NCBI GenBank assembly: GCA_910579055.1
Contig: CAJTSU010000162.1
Location: 1-8,033, forward strand
DNA from: an uncultured Mailhella sp.
Lineage (GTDB): Bacteria; Desulfobacterota; Desulfovibrionia; Desulfovibrionales; Desulfovibrionaceae
Length of the DNA stretch: 8,033 bases
Direction of reading: 5' to 3'
Shown here: positions 1 to 6,081 of the stretch, one piece after another
Numbering within the stretch: position 1 is the first letter of the stretch
How the letters are laid out: every line of letters starts with the position of its first letter
The notes under the pieces: generated by a model
The model's input: only the letters and a program-made list of their open reading frames with translations
What the model was told of the DNA's origin: nothing
Database searches by the model: none
Position numbers and translations under genes: made by a program

Positions 1-3
1 TCC

Positions 4-106
4 GCTGGGAATCCCCCGACTTTAGGCGGCGGAGGATGTCAAGCTGGAACAGGGCAACAGACCCGGCGCTGATCAACTGCGGAAGCGGGATCAAAGGATT
101 CCCAGC
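4..106. repeat. 11-bp inverted repeat pair at the regulator's 3' end
   Basis: GCTGGGAATCC at 4-14 is the exact reverse complement of GGATTCCCAGC at 96-106. The right arm covers the last codons and stop of the minus-strand regulator. The left arm sits in otherwise unassigned sequence. A perfect 11-bp match at this separation is unlikely by chance. In plus frame 2 the left arm reads L-G-I-P-R-L-stop (codons 5-25), resembling the end of a Fis-type helix-turn-helix protein. A convergent paralogue ending at base 25 is therefore one explanation; a long-loop hairpin or small invertible segment are others. Nothing else is supportable in 1-90. Confidence 0.5.
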
Positions 107-1572
107 TTTCTTTTCTCTTCATGCAGGCGGCGGTACAGGGTCGCAAGGCTTATTCCCTTCTCCGCGGCAAGAAGGCGCTTGGCTTCCATGCCCCTGCCCT
201 TTTCCGCCAGCCTGGCATGCAGACTGTCCGGGGGAAACACATGCTCCGGCCGGAAACCGCGGGCCGGGCCGCCGCTTCCCGGCTGCGCGGTTTCAAAACG
301 GTGACGCATCAGCTCAAGATCAAGCACTCCGTTCTCACAGAAGTTTACGCCGTATTCGATAAAATTTTTGAGTTCCCGGATATTGCCCGGCCACCGGTAG
401 TTCTCGAACCAGTTCAGAAGTTCACTGGTAATATGCAGAATGCGCCCGGTATTCACAGAAAACTGATTGAGAAAATATCCCGTGAGAAGACGCACGTCAC
501 CCGTCCTCTCGCGCAGGGGAGGCACGCGCAGGGGGAGAACATTGAGCCGGAAATAAAGATCCTCGCGAAAGCTGCCTGACTCCACCAGCTCGCGCAGGCT
601 TCTGTTTGCCGCGGCGATGATGCGCACATCCACCCGGCAGGGAGTTTTCCCGCCCACACGGAGAAAACTGCGCTCCTGAAGCGCGCGCAGCAGCTTGGCC
701 TGGAGAGAAACCGGCATATCGGCAATTTCATCAAAAAACAGCGTTCCGCCGTGGGCGGTTTCCATCAAGCCCTTCTTGCCGCGCGGGTTGGCTCCGGAAA
801 AGGCCCCGGCATCATACCCGAAAAGTTCGCTTTCCATCAGCGCTTCGGGAATGGCCGCGCAGTTCAGAGCGACAAAGGGCTTTCCCGAACGTCTGCTGTG
901 GGCATGAACGGCATTGGCCACAAGCTCCTTGCCCGTGCCGGACTCCCCCTGAATCAGCACCGTGGATTCGCTTTGCGCGGCCTTGAGCACATGGGACTTG
1001 AGCATCCGTATGGCCGGGCTTTCTCCCACAATTTCTCCTATCTCCGTATGGCAGTTCCTGCCGCTGCAATCCGGCACGGATTCTTCCGATCTGAATGCCA
1101 GCTGCGCCGAAGCCAGAATTATGGAAAAAGCCTGTTCCGCCTTCAGCAGCAGCGTCTGATGCTGAAGCGGGGTCTGAGCCACCAGCTGGACGACGAAGCG
1201 GGATTGTCCGCCCACGGAAACAGGCCCCGTAAAATTGGCCTGATCCCGGCATATCTCGCGGCTTGGACATTTACGGCACTGGTTCATGTCGCCCTTGATC
1301 TGGGTAAGCTTGTTCCCTGTTTGCAGGGCGTATGCCAGCGTCGAACTGTTCGGCGTCTGAAAACCTCTTGCCCCCTGGAATGCCCGTGTTCCGCACACGC
1401 ATACCCCGGCAAGATCTATGGCCAGCATGGGCAGATCAAGCGCACAGCTCAGAGATTCCAGAAGCAGCTGCAACCATTGCCAGGGCCGGAGCCCCTCTTC
1501 CCCGAGCACTTTCTCCGCAAAGACCTTCCCTGTTTCTTCCCTCAGTCTCCTGTCCGCTTCGCCGCATGTCAT
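91..1572 (-). CDS. Sigma-54-dependent transcriptional activator (bacterial enhancer-binding protein) with Cys-rich N-terminal sensor
   Basis: The protein has 493 aa and the three-part layout of an enhancer-binding protein. Residues 1 to about 165 form a sensor region containing C-x2-C-x5-C (Cys99, 102, 108), followed by a GAF/PAS-like stretch (about 115-160). Residues 179 to about 405 are the AAA+ domain: Walker A GESGTGKE (209-216), the sigma-54-contact loop GAFSGA (256-261, Ser instead of the usual Thr), Walker B GTLFFDEI (276-283), FREDLYFRLNV (335-345) and WPGNIREL (394-401). Residues about 461-488 are a Fis-type helix-turn-helix ending in ATLYRRL. There is no receiver domain, so the signal is probably a ligand or redox state rather than phosphorylation by a partner kinase. 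The chosen ATG has AAGGA seven bases upstream. It is transcribed divergently from two flavoenzyme genes preceded by a sigma-54-type promoter, which makes them its likely target. The ligand is unknown. Confidence 0.93.
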   Translation of the reverse strand: MTCGEADRRLREETGKVFAEKVLGEEGLRPWQWLQLLLESLSCALDLPMLAIDLAGVCVCGTRAFQGARGFQTPNSSTLAYALQTGNKLTQIKGDMNQCRKCPSREICRDQANFTGPVSVGGQSRFVVQLVAQTPLQHQTLLLKAEQAFSIILASAQLAFRSEESVPDCSGRNCHTEIGEIVGESPAIRMLKSHVLKAAQSESTVLIQGESGTGKELVANAVHAHSRRSGKPFVALNCAAIPEALMESELFGYDAGAFSGANPRGKKGLMETAHGGTLFFDEIADMPVSLQAKLLRALQERSFLRVGGKTPCRVDVRIIAAANRSLRELVESGSFREDLYFRLNVLPLRVPPLRERTGDVRLLTGYFLNQFSVNTGRILHITSELLNWFENYRWPGNIRELKNFIEYGVNFCENGVLDLELMRHRFETAQPGSGGPARGFRPEHVFPPDSLHARLAEKGRGMEAKRLLAAEKGISLATLYRRLHEEKRKLGIL

Positions 1573-1615
1573 GCCATGTTCCTTCCATCGATGAAAAAAA
1601 TGAAGAGGATATGAG

Positions 1616-1644
1616 AAATATGAGAAAAATTCTCACAAATACAA
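1616..1644 (-). promoter_or_regulatory. Possible regulator promoter with embedded operator-like inverted repeat
   Basis: TGAGAA-AAA-TTCTCA (1621-1635) is a perfect 6-bp inverted repeat in an AT-rich stretch about 50 bases upstream of the regulator start. On the minus strand a weak sigma-70-like pair surrounds it: TTGTAT (1644-1639) and CATATT (1622-1617), 16 bases apart, each matching consensus at about four of six positions. A repeat inside the promoter spacer would suit autoregulation. The promoter call is weak; the repeat itself is directly visible. Confidence 0.25.
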
Positions 1645-1669
1645 CAAAAGAACAAGCCCCTCGGCGACA

Positions 1670-1691
1670 CAAGCGCTAACACAGGCGCTTG
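1670..1691. repeat. 7-bp inverted repeat, first of a cluster
   Basis: CAAGCGC (1670-1676) and GCGCTTG (1685-1691) are perfect reverse complements with an 8-base spacer. They lie in the divergent region between the activator and the flavoenzyme genes. This could be an RNA hairpin or a dyad protein-binding site. It is the most promoter-distal of four dyads between 1670 and 1813. Confidence 0.5.
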
Positions 1692-1745
1692 GAGAGTCGT
1701 GCGGGTGACACTGTGCGAGACGTACGGTTTTGCCACGGCACCGAG

Positions 1746-1765
1746 GCGGCAATATTCATTGCCGC
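1746..1765. promoter_or_regulatory. 8-bp perfect dyad, candidate upstream activator site
   Basis: GCGGCAAT (1746-1753) and ATTGCCGC (1758-1765) are perfect reverse complements separated by ATTC. The dyad centre lies about 160 bases upstream of the -24 element at 1917. That is within the usual range for sites bound by sigma-54 activators, which contact polymerase by DNA looping. Assignment to the activator encoded at 91-1572 is inference from position and symmetry. A four-base spacer would also make a good RNA hairpin loop. Confidence 0.4.
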
Positions 1766-1771
1766 AAAGCA

Positions 1772-1790
1772 GCCCGTGTTCCACACGGGC
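1772..1790. promoter_or_regulatory. 8-bp perfect dyad, second candidate activator site or hairpin
   Basis: GCCCGTGT (1772-1779) and ACACGGGC (1783-1790) are perfect reverse complements with a three-base spacer, only six bases after the previous dyad. The two dyads do not share an obvious half-site sequence. That weakens the idea that one protein binds both and favours local RNA structure for at least one of them. A shorter dyad, TCGTC/GACGA, follows at 1800-1813. Confidence 0.38.
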
Positions 1791-1916
1791 GAGCGGCAGT
1801 CGTCAGGCGACGAAGGAGCCTTACGAATGGCGACAGCAGAGATAGGGCAGCATGTATCCACGGCTGGCTCGCTAATGTTCGCGCCTCCGGCGGTCAAGGA
1901 GTTCTGCAACATCCTG

Positions 1917-1933
1917 TTGGCATCATTTTCGCA
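1917..1933 (+). promoter_or_regulatory. Sigma-54 (-24/-12) promoter for the flavoenzyme genes
   Basis: The sequence TTGGCATCATTTTCGCA places the invariant GG (1919-1920) exactly 10 bases before the invariant GC (1931-1932), the spacing required by sigma-54. It keeps TTGGCA of the -24 box and T-C-G-C-A against the TTGCA-type -12 box, with one mismatch there. Transcription would begin near 1944, leaving a leader of about 37 bases before the first flavoenzyme gene. I found no other GG-N10-GC pair of this quality in the stretches of this intergenic region that I checked. The divergent sigma-54 activator makes the assignment coherent. Confidence 0.65.
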
Positions 1934-1981
1934 TGGCATGAAAAACAGGGCGGACAGAGTGTTCCGCAAAGGAGCAACATG

Positions 1982-3904
1982 ATGGATGCACATCCGCTGT
2001 TATTTTCCGAATATATGTTTCATGGCATGAAGCTGCGCAACCGCTTCGTGCAGACTCCGATTCAGACCAGAGCCGCGGATGCGGACGGCTATGCGACCAG
2101 AGAACTTCTCAACTGGCATGCGGCCTGCGCCGGAGAAACCGCGCCCGGCATCGTCATTGTCCAGCAGGCATACGCCTGGCCTGCCGTCAGGCTGGAGCGG
2201 GGGCTTGCCCTGTGGGATGATTCCTTCATTGAGCCGCTGGCCGGACTGGTGAATATCCTGCATGAGAAGGGAAGCAGGGTCTTTCTTCAGCTCGGCGGCA
2301 CAGGCTCGCGTCTTGAAGGCAACAATGTCGCCCCTTCTCCCGTTGCCGGATCGTGGGACGGAAAAATACCCCGGGAAATGACGAAGGAGGAAATGCGTCA
2401 TTACCGCGACTGTTATGCGCAGGCCGGAGCCAGGCTTTTCAGGGCCGGGTTTGACGGCTTCTCGCTTCAGGGATCCGGCGGAAAGTTTCTGGCCCAGTTC
2501 CTTTCTCCCCACAGCAACCGCCGTACCGATGAATACGGAGGTTCGGCCCGCAACCGCGTCCGCTATTTTCTTGAAGTCATGGACGCCATACGTCAGAAAA
2601 GCTCGGCCTCTTTTCCCATGATCATGCGTTACGATGCTTCCGACTTCATGGAAGGAGGACATTCGCCCGAAATTGCCATGGAACAGGCGGGGCTGCTCAT
2701 TGAGGGAGGCGTCAGCGCGCTGCTCATGGGCGGAGGAGGGCAGGAACGCCTGAAATACGGCGTGCCGTCATGGATGATTCCCCCTGTTCCGCTGTTTGAT
2801 CTTGCCCGGAGCTACAAGCGCAATTTCCCGGACACGCCTGTCATCCTTGGAGGCAAGGCTCATACCCCGGAGCTGGCGGAACACATTCTTCAGTCCGGAG
2901 CGGCTGATCTGGTGGCGATCAGCAGACCCTTGCTTGCGGATCATGATTACCTCCGCAAAGTGAAGGAAGGGCGCTTTGCCGACGTGCGGCGCTGTGTCTG
3001 CTGCCTGAACTGCCAGACCTGGAACCGCAGACCGGCGCTGAAGGATCGCCCGATCATCTGCACTGTGAATCCTGCCGCATTTTCCGAAGGCACACCCGCG
3101 GTGCCGGCTTCTTCTCCCCGAAACATCATGGTGGCAGGAGGAGGGCCGGCCGGTATGGAAGCCGCTCTCGAAGCGGCAAGACGCGGACATCGCGTTTCTC
3201 TGCATGAAAAAAACGCCGAACTCGGCGGACAGTGGCGCATAGCGGGCATGCCGCCGCATCATGAGGATTACCGCACGCTTGTTCCTTCCCTGCGCCGGGA
3301 GCTGGAAGCCGCCGGGGTGGATATCCGCCTGGGGGAACCCGTCACCCGTGAACTCGCGGAACGTCTGCGCCCTGATGACATTATTGTCGCCACGGGTGCC
3401 CTGCCCCGCAGTTTGGGCAGGGAATATCTGCTGCCTTCAGCCATGCCCGTCATGCAGGGCGTGGACGTGCTTCAGGGACATCTTCCCCGGGCGGAACGCA
3501 TTGTGGTCATCGGCGGAAGGTATATCGGCATGGAAGCCGCCTGTCTGCTGGCGGAGGCCGGTAAAAAGGTATCCCTGATCGAAATGAACGACATCGGGCA
3601 GGGGACAATCAGCCGTCTCCGCTCCGGCCTCTTTGACGCTCTTGTCCGGCTTGATGTGCGTCTTTATCCGCACAGCGCGCTGTTCCGCGTCACCTCTGAT
3701 TGTGTGGAAGCACGTCATGGAGGAGGGCTCTTTCTGCTGCCCGCCGAGGCTGTGGTGACAGCCATTGGCACTGTTCCCGACAGAACGCTTCTTGCGGAAC
3801 TGGAAGGGGGGCCATGGAACATTCACACCGCGGGGGACTGCTCCGGCATAGGCGACGCCATGGATGCCATGTATTCCGGCTGGCTCATCGGCACGACAGT
3901 TTAG
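1982..3904 (+). CDS. FMN/FAD/iron-sulfur ene-reductase-type oxidoreductase (old yellow enzyme/2,4-dienoyl-CoA reductase family), paralogue 1
   Basis: This is a 640-aa enzyme of the class that includes FadH, 2-enoate reductase and BaiCD. Residues 1 to about 330 form the FMN TIM barrel, with the signature SPHSNRRTDEYGG (175-187) and MIMRYDASD (213-221). A cluster-binding segment follows, C338-x2-C341-x2-C344-x15-C360; most relatives have x3 between the second and third Cys. The FAD site is GGGPAG (386-391). The second Rossmann site is GGRYIG (511-516), where the usual third Gly is Arg. A C-terminal GDCSGIGDA completes the FAD domain. At the position of old yellow enzyme His-x2-Asn-x-Tyr this protein has Gln163, Gly166 and Lys168, so the proton-donor Tyr is absent. 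The ATG at 1982 is preferred because AAAGGAG ends seven bases before it; an in-frame ATG at 1979 is also possible. It probably passes electrons from NAD(P)H through FAD and the cluster to FMN in the cytoplasm. The substrate is unknown. Confidence 0.92.
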   Translation: MDAHPLLFSEYMFHGMKLRNRFVQTPIQTRAADADGYATRELLNWHAACAGETAPGIVIVQQAYAWPAVRLERGLALWDDSFIEPLAGLVNILHEKGSRVFLQLGGTGSRLEGNNVAPSPVAGSWDGKIPREMTKEEMRHYRDCYAQAGARLFRAGFDGFSLQGSGGKFLAQFLSPHSNRRTDEYGGSARNRVRYFLEVMDAIRQKSSASFPMIMRYDASDFMEGGHSPEIAMEQAGLLIEGGVSALLMGGGGQERLKYGVPSWMIPPVPLFDLARSYKRNFPDTPVILGGKAHTPELAEHILQSGAADLVAISRPLLADHDYLRKVKEGRFADVRRCVCCLNCQTWNRRPALKDRPIICTVNPAAFSEGTPAVPASSPRNIMVAGGGPAGMEAALEAARRGHRVSLHEKNAELGGQWRIAGMPPHHEDYRTLVPSLRRELEAAGVDIRLGEPVTRELAERLRPDDIIVATGALPRSLGREYLLPSAMPVMQGVDVLQGHLPRAERIVVIGGRYIGMEAACLLAEAGKKVSLIEMNDIGQGTISRLRSGLFDALVRLDVRLYPHSALFRVTSDCVEARHGGGLFLLPAEAVVTAIGTVPDRTLLAELEGGPWNIHTAGDCSGIGDAMDAMYSGWLIGTTV

Positions 3905-3934
3905 AGTATTCTTTGAAAATGCTCGTTGATTTTT

Positions 3935-3986
3935 CGGGGCGCTGCCCCGTACCCCGTCGGGGGGAATGATTCCCCCCCGAACCCCC
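3935..3986. repeat. GC-rich palindromic element between the two flavoenzyme genes (REP-like)
   Basis: Two hairpins lie in the 98-base gap. CGGGGC-GCT-GCCCCG (3935-3949) is a perfect 6-bp stem. TCGGGGGGAA (3957-3966) pairs with TTCCCCCCCGA (3970-3980) around TGA, with one bulged C. The pattern (a small GGGGC-type hairpin, then a longer G-run/C-run hairpin and an ACCCCC tail) resembles dispersed palindromic repeats found between genes in many bacteria; this is recollection, not a search. There is no following T-run, so it is more likely an mRNA-stability or attenuation element than a full terminator. Confidence 0.55.
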
Positions 3987-4002
3987 TCAACAGGAGAAAC
4001 AT

Positions 4003-5940
4003 ATGAGACAGGCGCTGTTCCAGCCCGGCGGCATCGGCCGTGTGGAAATGAAGAACCGCATTATTTACAGTTCCATGCTTCTCCGTTCATCCGACGGCAA
4101 GGGCCATTTCAGCGATGCCGCGGTGCAATCCCTGCTTATGCGCGCTGAACACGGGGCCGGGCTTATCACTGTCCCCGGCCTTGTCAGCCGCCCGGCCGCA
4201 GACTCCGCTTACGGTCTTTCCGCTTCCATTGCGGAAGATTCATTTGTTCCCCATCTGAAAGGCATCGTTGACGGCATCCATGCCGCCGGGGCAAAAGCCA
4301 TGGCCCAGATGGGAGCAAGAGGAACCCGCATGGCCGAAGGCGTTCGCACCGTAGCCCCCTCCGCCATGCGTTTTGCCTATGAGGACACCGTTCCCCACGC
4401 TCTGACCATTGAGGAAATACAGATTTATGTCAGGGAATTTGAACTGGCCGCGAGGCGCGCGGCCCAGGCCGGGTTCGATCTGCTTGAGCTCCACGCCTGT
4501 ACCGGCAAGCTTGTGAGCATGTTCATGTCTCCTTACAGCAACAGACGTACGGACGAATACGGGGGAAGTACGGAAAACCGCGCCCGGTTCGCCCGTGAGC
4601 TGCTGGAGGCGATGAAACGGGGAGCAGGCAGGGGTATGCCTGTTGTAGTCCGTATGACAGTTGACGATCTGTTGGGAGATTTGGGGCTTCAGGTGGAAGA
4701 AGGATGCCGGATCATATCCATTCTGGATCGGGCCGGGGCGGATGCCTTTCATGTTCTTGGCGGGACGCAGGAAAAATTGTGGAATATTTCCGCGGGGTAT
4801 TTCCAGCCGGAAGGAGTCTTTGCTCCGCTGCTGGCGGAAGCTCGCAAAGTGACGCAAAAGCCTTTGATCGGCATGGGAAAGCTCGGCAGGCCCGAACTGG
4901 CGGAATCTTTCCTGCAAAAAGGACTGGCGGATTTCATCGCATTGGGCCGTCCGCTGCTGGCTGATCCCCTGTGGGTGGAAAAGGTACGCTCCGGTGACGA
5001 GGCGCATATCCGTTCCTGCATCGGCTGTGTAAACTGCCTGAGCTTCGCTTCCCGCAAGGATATCACGCCGTTCGGCGTAAGCTGCACCGTCAATCCGGGC
5101 GTACTGCGCGAACCTGCGTACGCCGTGCTTTCTCCGGCGCGGACTCCCCGCAGCATCATGGTCATAGGCGGAGGCCCGGCCGGCATGACGGCGGCGGCGA
5201 CTCTCGCCAGACGCGGCCATTGCGTGGAACTGTATGAAAAGGAAATGGAAACGGGCGGACAGTGGCTGACAGCCTCGCATGCGCCCTGCAAGGCGGCGTA
5301 CCGGAGCCTTCTGCCCATGCTGCGCCGCGATATGGACGAGGCAGGCGTGCATGTCTTCCGCAATACCCGTGTTGACGCCTCTCTGCTGAAAACACGCAGA
5401 CCGGACTTTGTGGTTCTGGCCACCGGCGCCGAGCCTCAAGGTCTTCCTCCGGTGCGACGGCCGGAAAACGGCGGGCCACGGATAGTCCAGGGCAATGAGG
5501 TCATCATGGGCCGCGCGGGTGACTGCGGCGGCCGCGTGGTTGTCGTCGGCGGACGTTATGTCGGCATGGAAGCGGCTCTTGTTCTTGCGGGAGAAGGCCG
5601 CGACGTTTCCGTCATAGACATGGAGGATATCGCCCACGGCACAAATCCCCGCCTTGGAGGAAAATACGTCAGCATGCTCGCGGAAGCCGGGGTAAAGATG
5701 TATCCCCGTACCCCGCTGCTGGAAATCACGCGCAGGGGGGCCGCCGTATCCTTCCGCAATGCCTTTGTGGAATTGCCCGCCGATACGGTAGTTCTGGCCG
5801 TCGGTGTGCGCCCGGCCGCTGATCTGGTTCCCGTTCTGGAAGCACAAGGCGTCTCTTACCGCAGGATCGGAGATTGCCGCAACATCGGCGATGTCCTCTA
5901 TGCCATACGCGAAGGGGCTGATCTTGGAAGGGAATTGTAG
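4003..5940 (+). CDS. FMN/FAD/iron-sulfur ene-reductase-type oxidoreductase (old yellow enzyme/2,4-dienoyl-CoA reductase family), paralogue 2
   Basis: This 645-aa protein has the same architecture as its upstream neighbour and aligns with it along its full length, so the pair arose by duplication. The FMN barrel (about 1-330) carries SPYSNRRTDEYGGS (176-189) and VVVRMTVDD. Cluster ligands are C339-x2-C342-x2-C345-x15-C361. The FAD motif is GGGPAG (389-394). The second nucleotide site is GGRYVG (516-521), again with Arg for Gly, and the C-terminus has GDCRNIGD (623-630). The active-site loop reads HACTGKL (164-170): His164 is kept, but the Asn and Tyr positions of old yellow enzyme are Thr167 and Lys169. 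Keeping His here while the neighbour has Gln suggests the two have different substrates or roles. AGGAG lies six bases before the ATG. It is probably cotranscribed from the same sigma-54 promoter, perhaps modulated by the intergenic palindromes. Confidence 0.93.
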   Translation: MRQALFQPGGIGRVEMKNRIIYSSMLLRSSDGKGHFSDAAVQSLLMRAEHGAGLITVPGLVSRPAADSAYGLSASIAEDSFVPHLKGIVDGIHAAGAKAMAQMGARGTRMAEGVRTVAPSAMRFAYEDTVPHALTIEEIQIYVREFELAARRAAQAGFDLLELHACTGKLVSMFMSPYSNRRTDEYGGSTENRARFARELLEAMKRGAGRGMPVVVRMTVDDLLGDLGLQVEEGCRIISILDRAGADAFHVLGGTQEKLWNISAGYFQPEGVFAPLLAEARKVTQKPLIGMGKLGRPELAESFLQKGLADFIALGRPLLADPLWVEKVRSGDEAHIRSCIGCVNCLSFASRKDITPFGVSCTVNPGVLREPAYAVLSPARTPRSIMVIGGGPAGMTAAATLARRGHCVELYEKEMETGGQWLTASHAPCKAAYRSLLPMLRRDMDEAGVHVFRNTRVDASLLKTRRPDFVVLATGAEPQGLPPVRRPENGGPRIVQGNEVIMGRAGDCGGRVVVVGGRYVGMEAALVLAGEGRDVSVIDMEDIAHGTNPRLGGKYVSMLAEAGVKMYPRTPLLEITRRGAAVSFRNAFVELPADTVVLAVGVRPAADLVPVLEAQGVSYRRIGDCRNIGDVLYAIREGADLGREL

Positions 5941-6081
5941 AAACGCTGAACAGCGTGCTCTGAACGGATAGAAAAAACTCTTTTCTTTCTCCCCGGAAAA
6001 AGGCATTCCTTGAGTGTCTTCCTCCTTGCCGCGCTTGTGCGGCGCGCCGTTCACCGGAAGACGAAACAAAGGATTTCTGCG
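5941..6081 (+). other. Leader region of the metQ-like gene with weak dyads
   Basis: The 141-base gap contains ACGCT-GAAC-AGCGT (5943-5956), a short hairpin directly after the preceding stop but without a T-run. It is followed by AGAAAA/TTTTCT and GCCGC/GCGGC dyads. I see no convincing -35/-10 or sigma-54 promoter and no recognisable riboswitch. The gap and hairpin allow the downstream gene to be a separate unit, but do not prove it. Confidence 0.3.

Noticed and set aside
751..1614. 287-codon plus-strand open frame opposite the regulator
   Set aside because: It is antisense to strongly conserved AAA+ motifs, has no family features and no ribosome-binding site logic.
1692..1732. Resemblance of this stretch to group II intron domain V (ACGTACGGTTTTG end)
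   Set aside because: The catalytic AGC triad and GAAA loop are missing, and no intron-encoded reverse transcriptase or other domains are present.
1738..1830. Known riboswitch (cobalamin, c-di-GMP, molybdenum cofactor) in the hairpin-rich region
   Set aside because: Fragments such as CGCAAAGC are suggestive, but the conserved cores and order of elements do not match any class I can recall.
1730..1981. Long upstream extension of the first flavoenzyme reading frame, starting at 1730
   Set aside because: The added residues are Arg-rich and unlike the family N-terminus. The ribosome-binding site AAAGGAG and the family-like LFSEYMFHGMKLRNRF start both place the beginning at 1979/1982.
6010..6081. 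Earlier start for the metQ-like gene, adding 24 residues
   Set aside because: It would place a charged Arg/Lys-rich segment before the signal peptide. The ATG at 6082 has a proper AAAGGA site and begins MKK plus a hydrophobic core.
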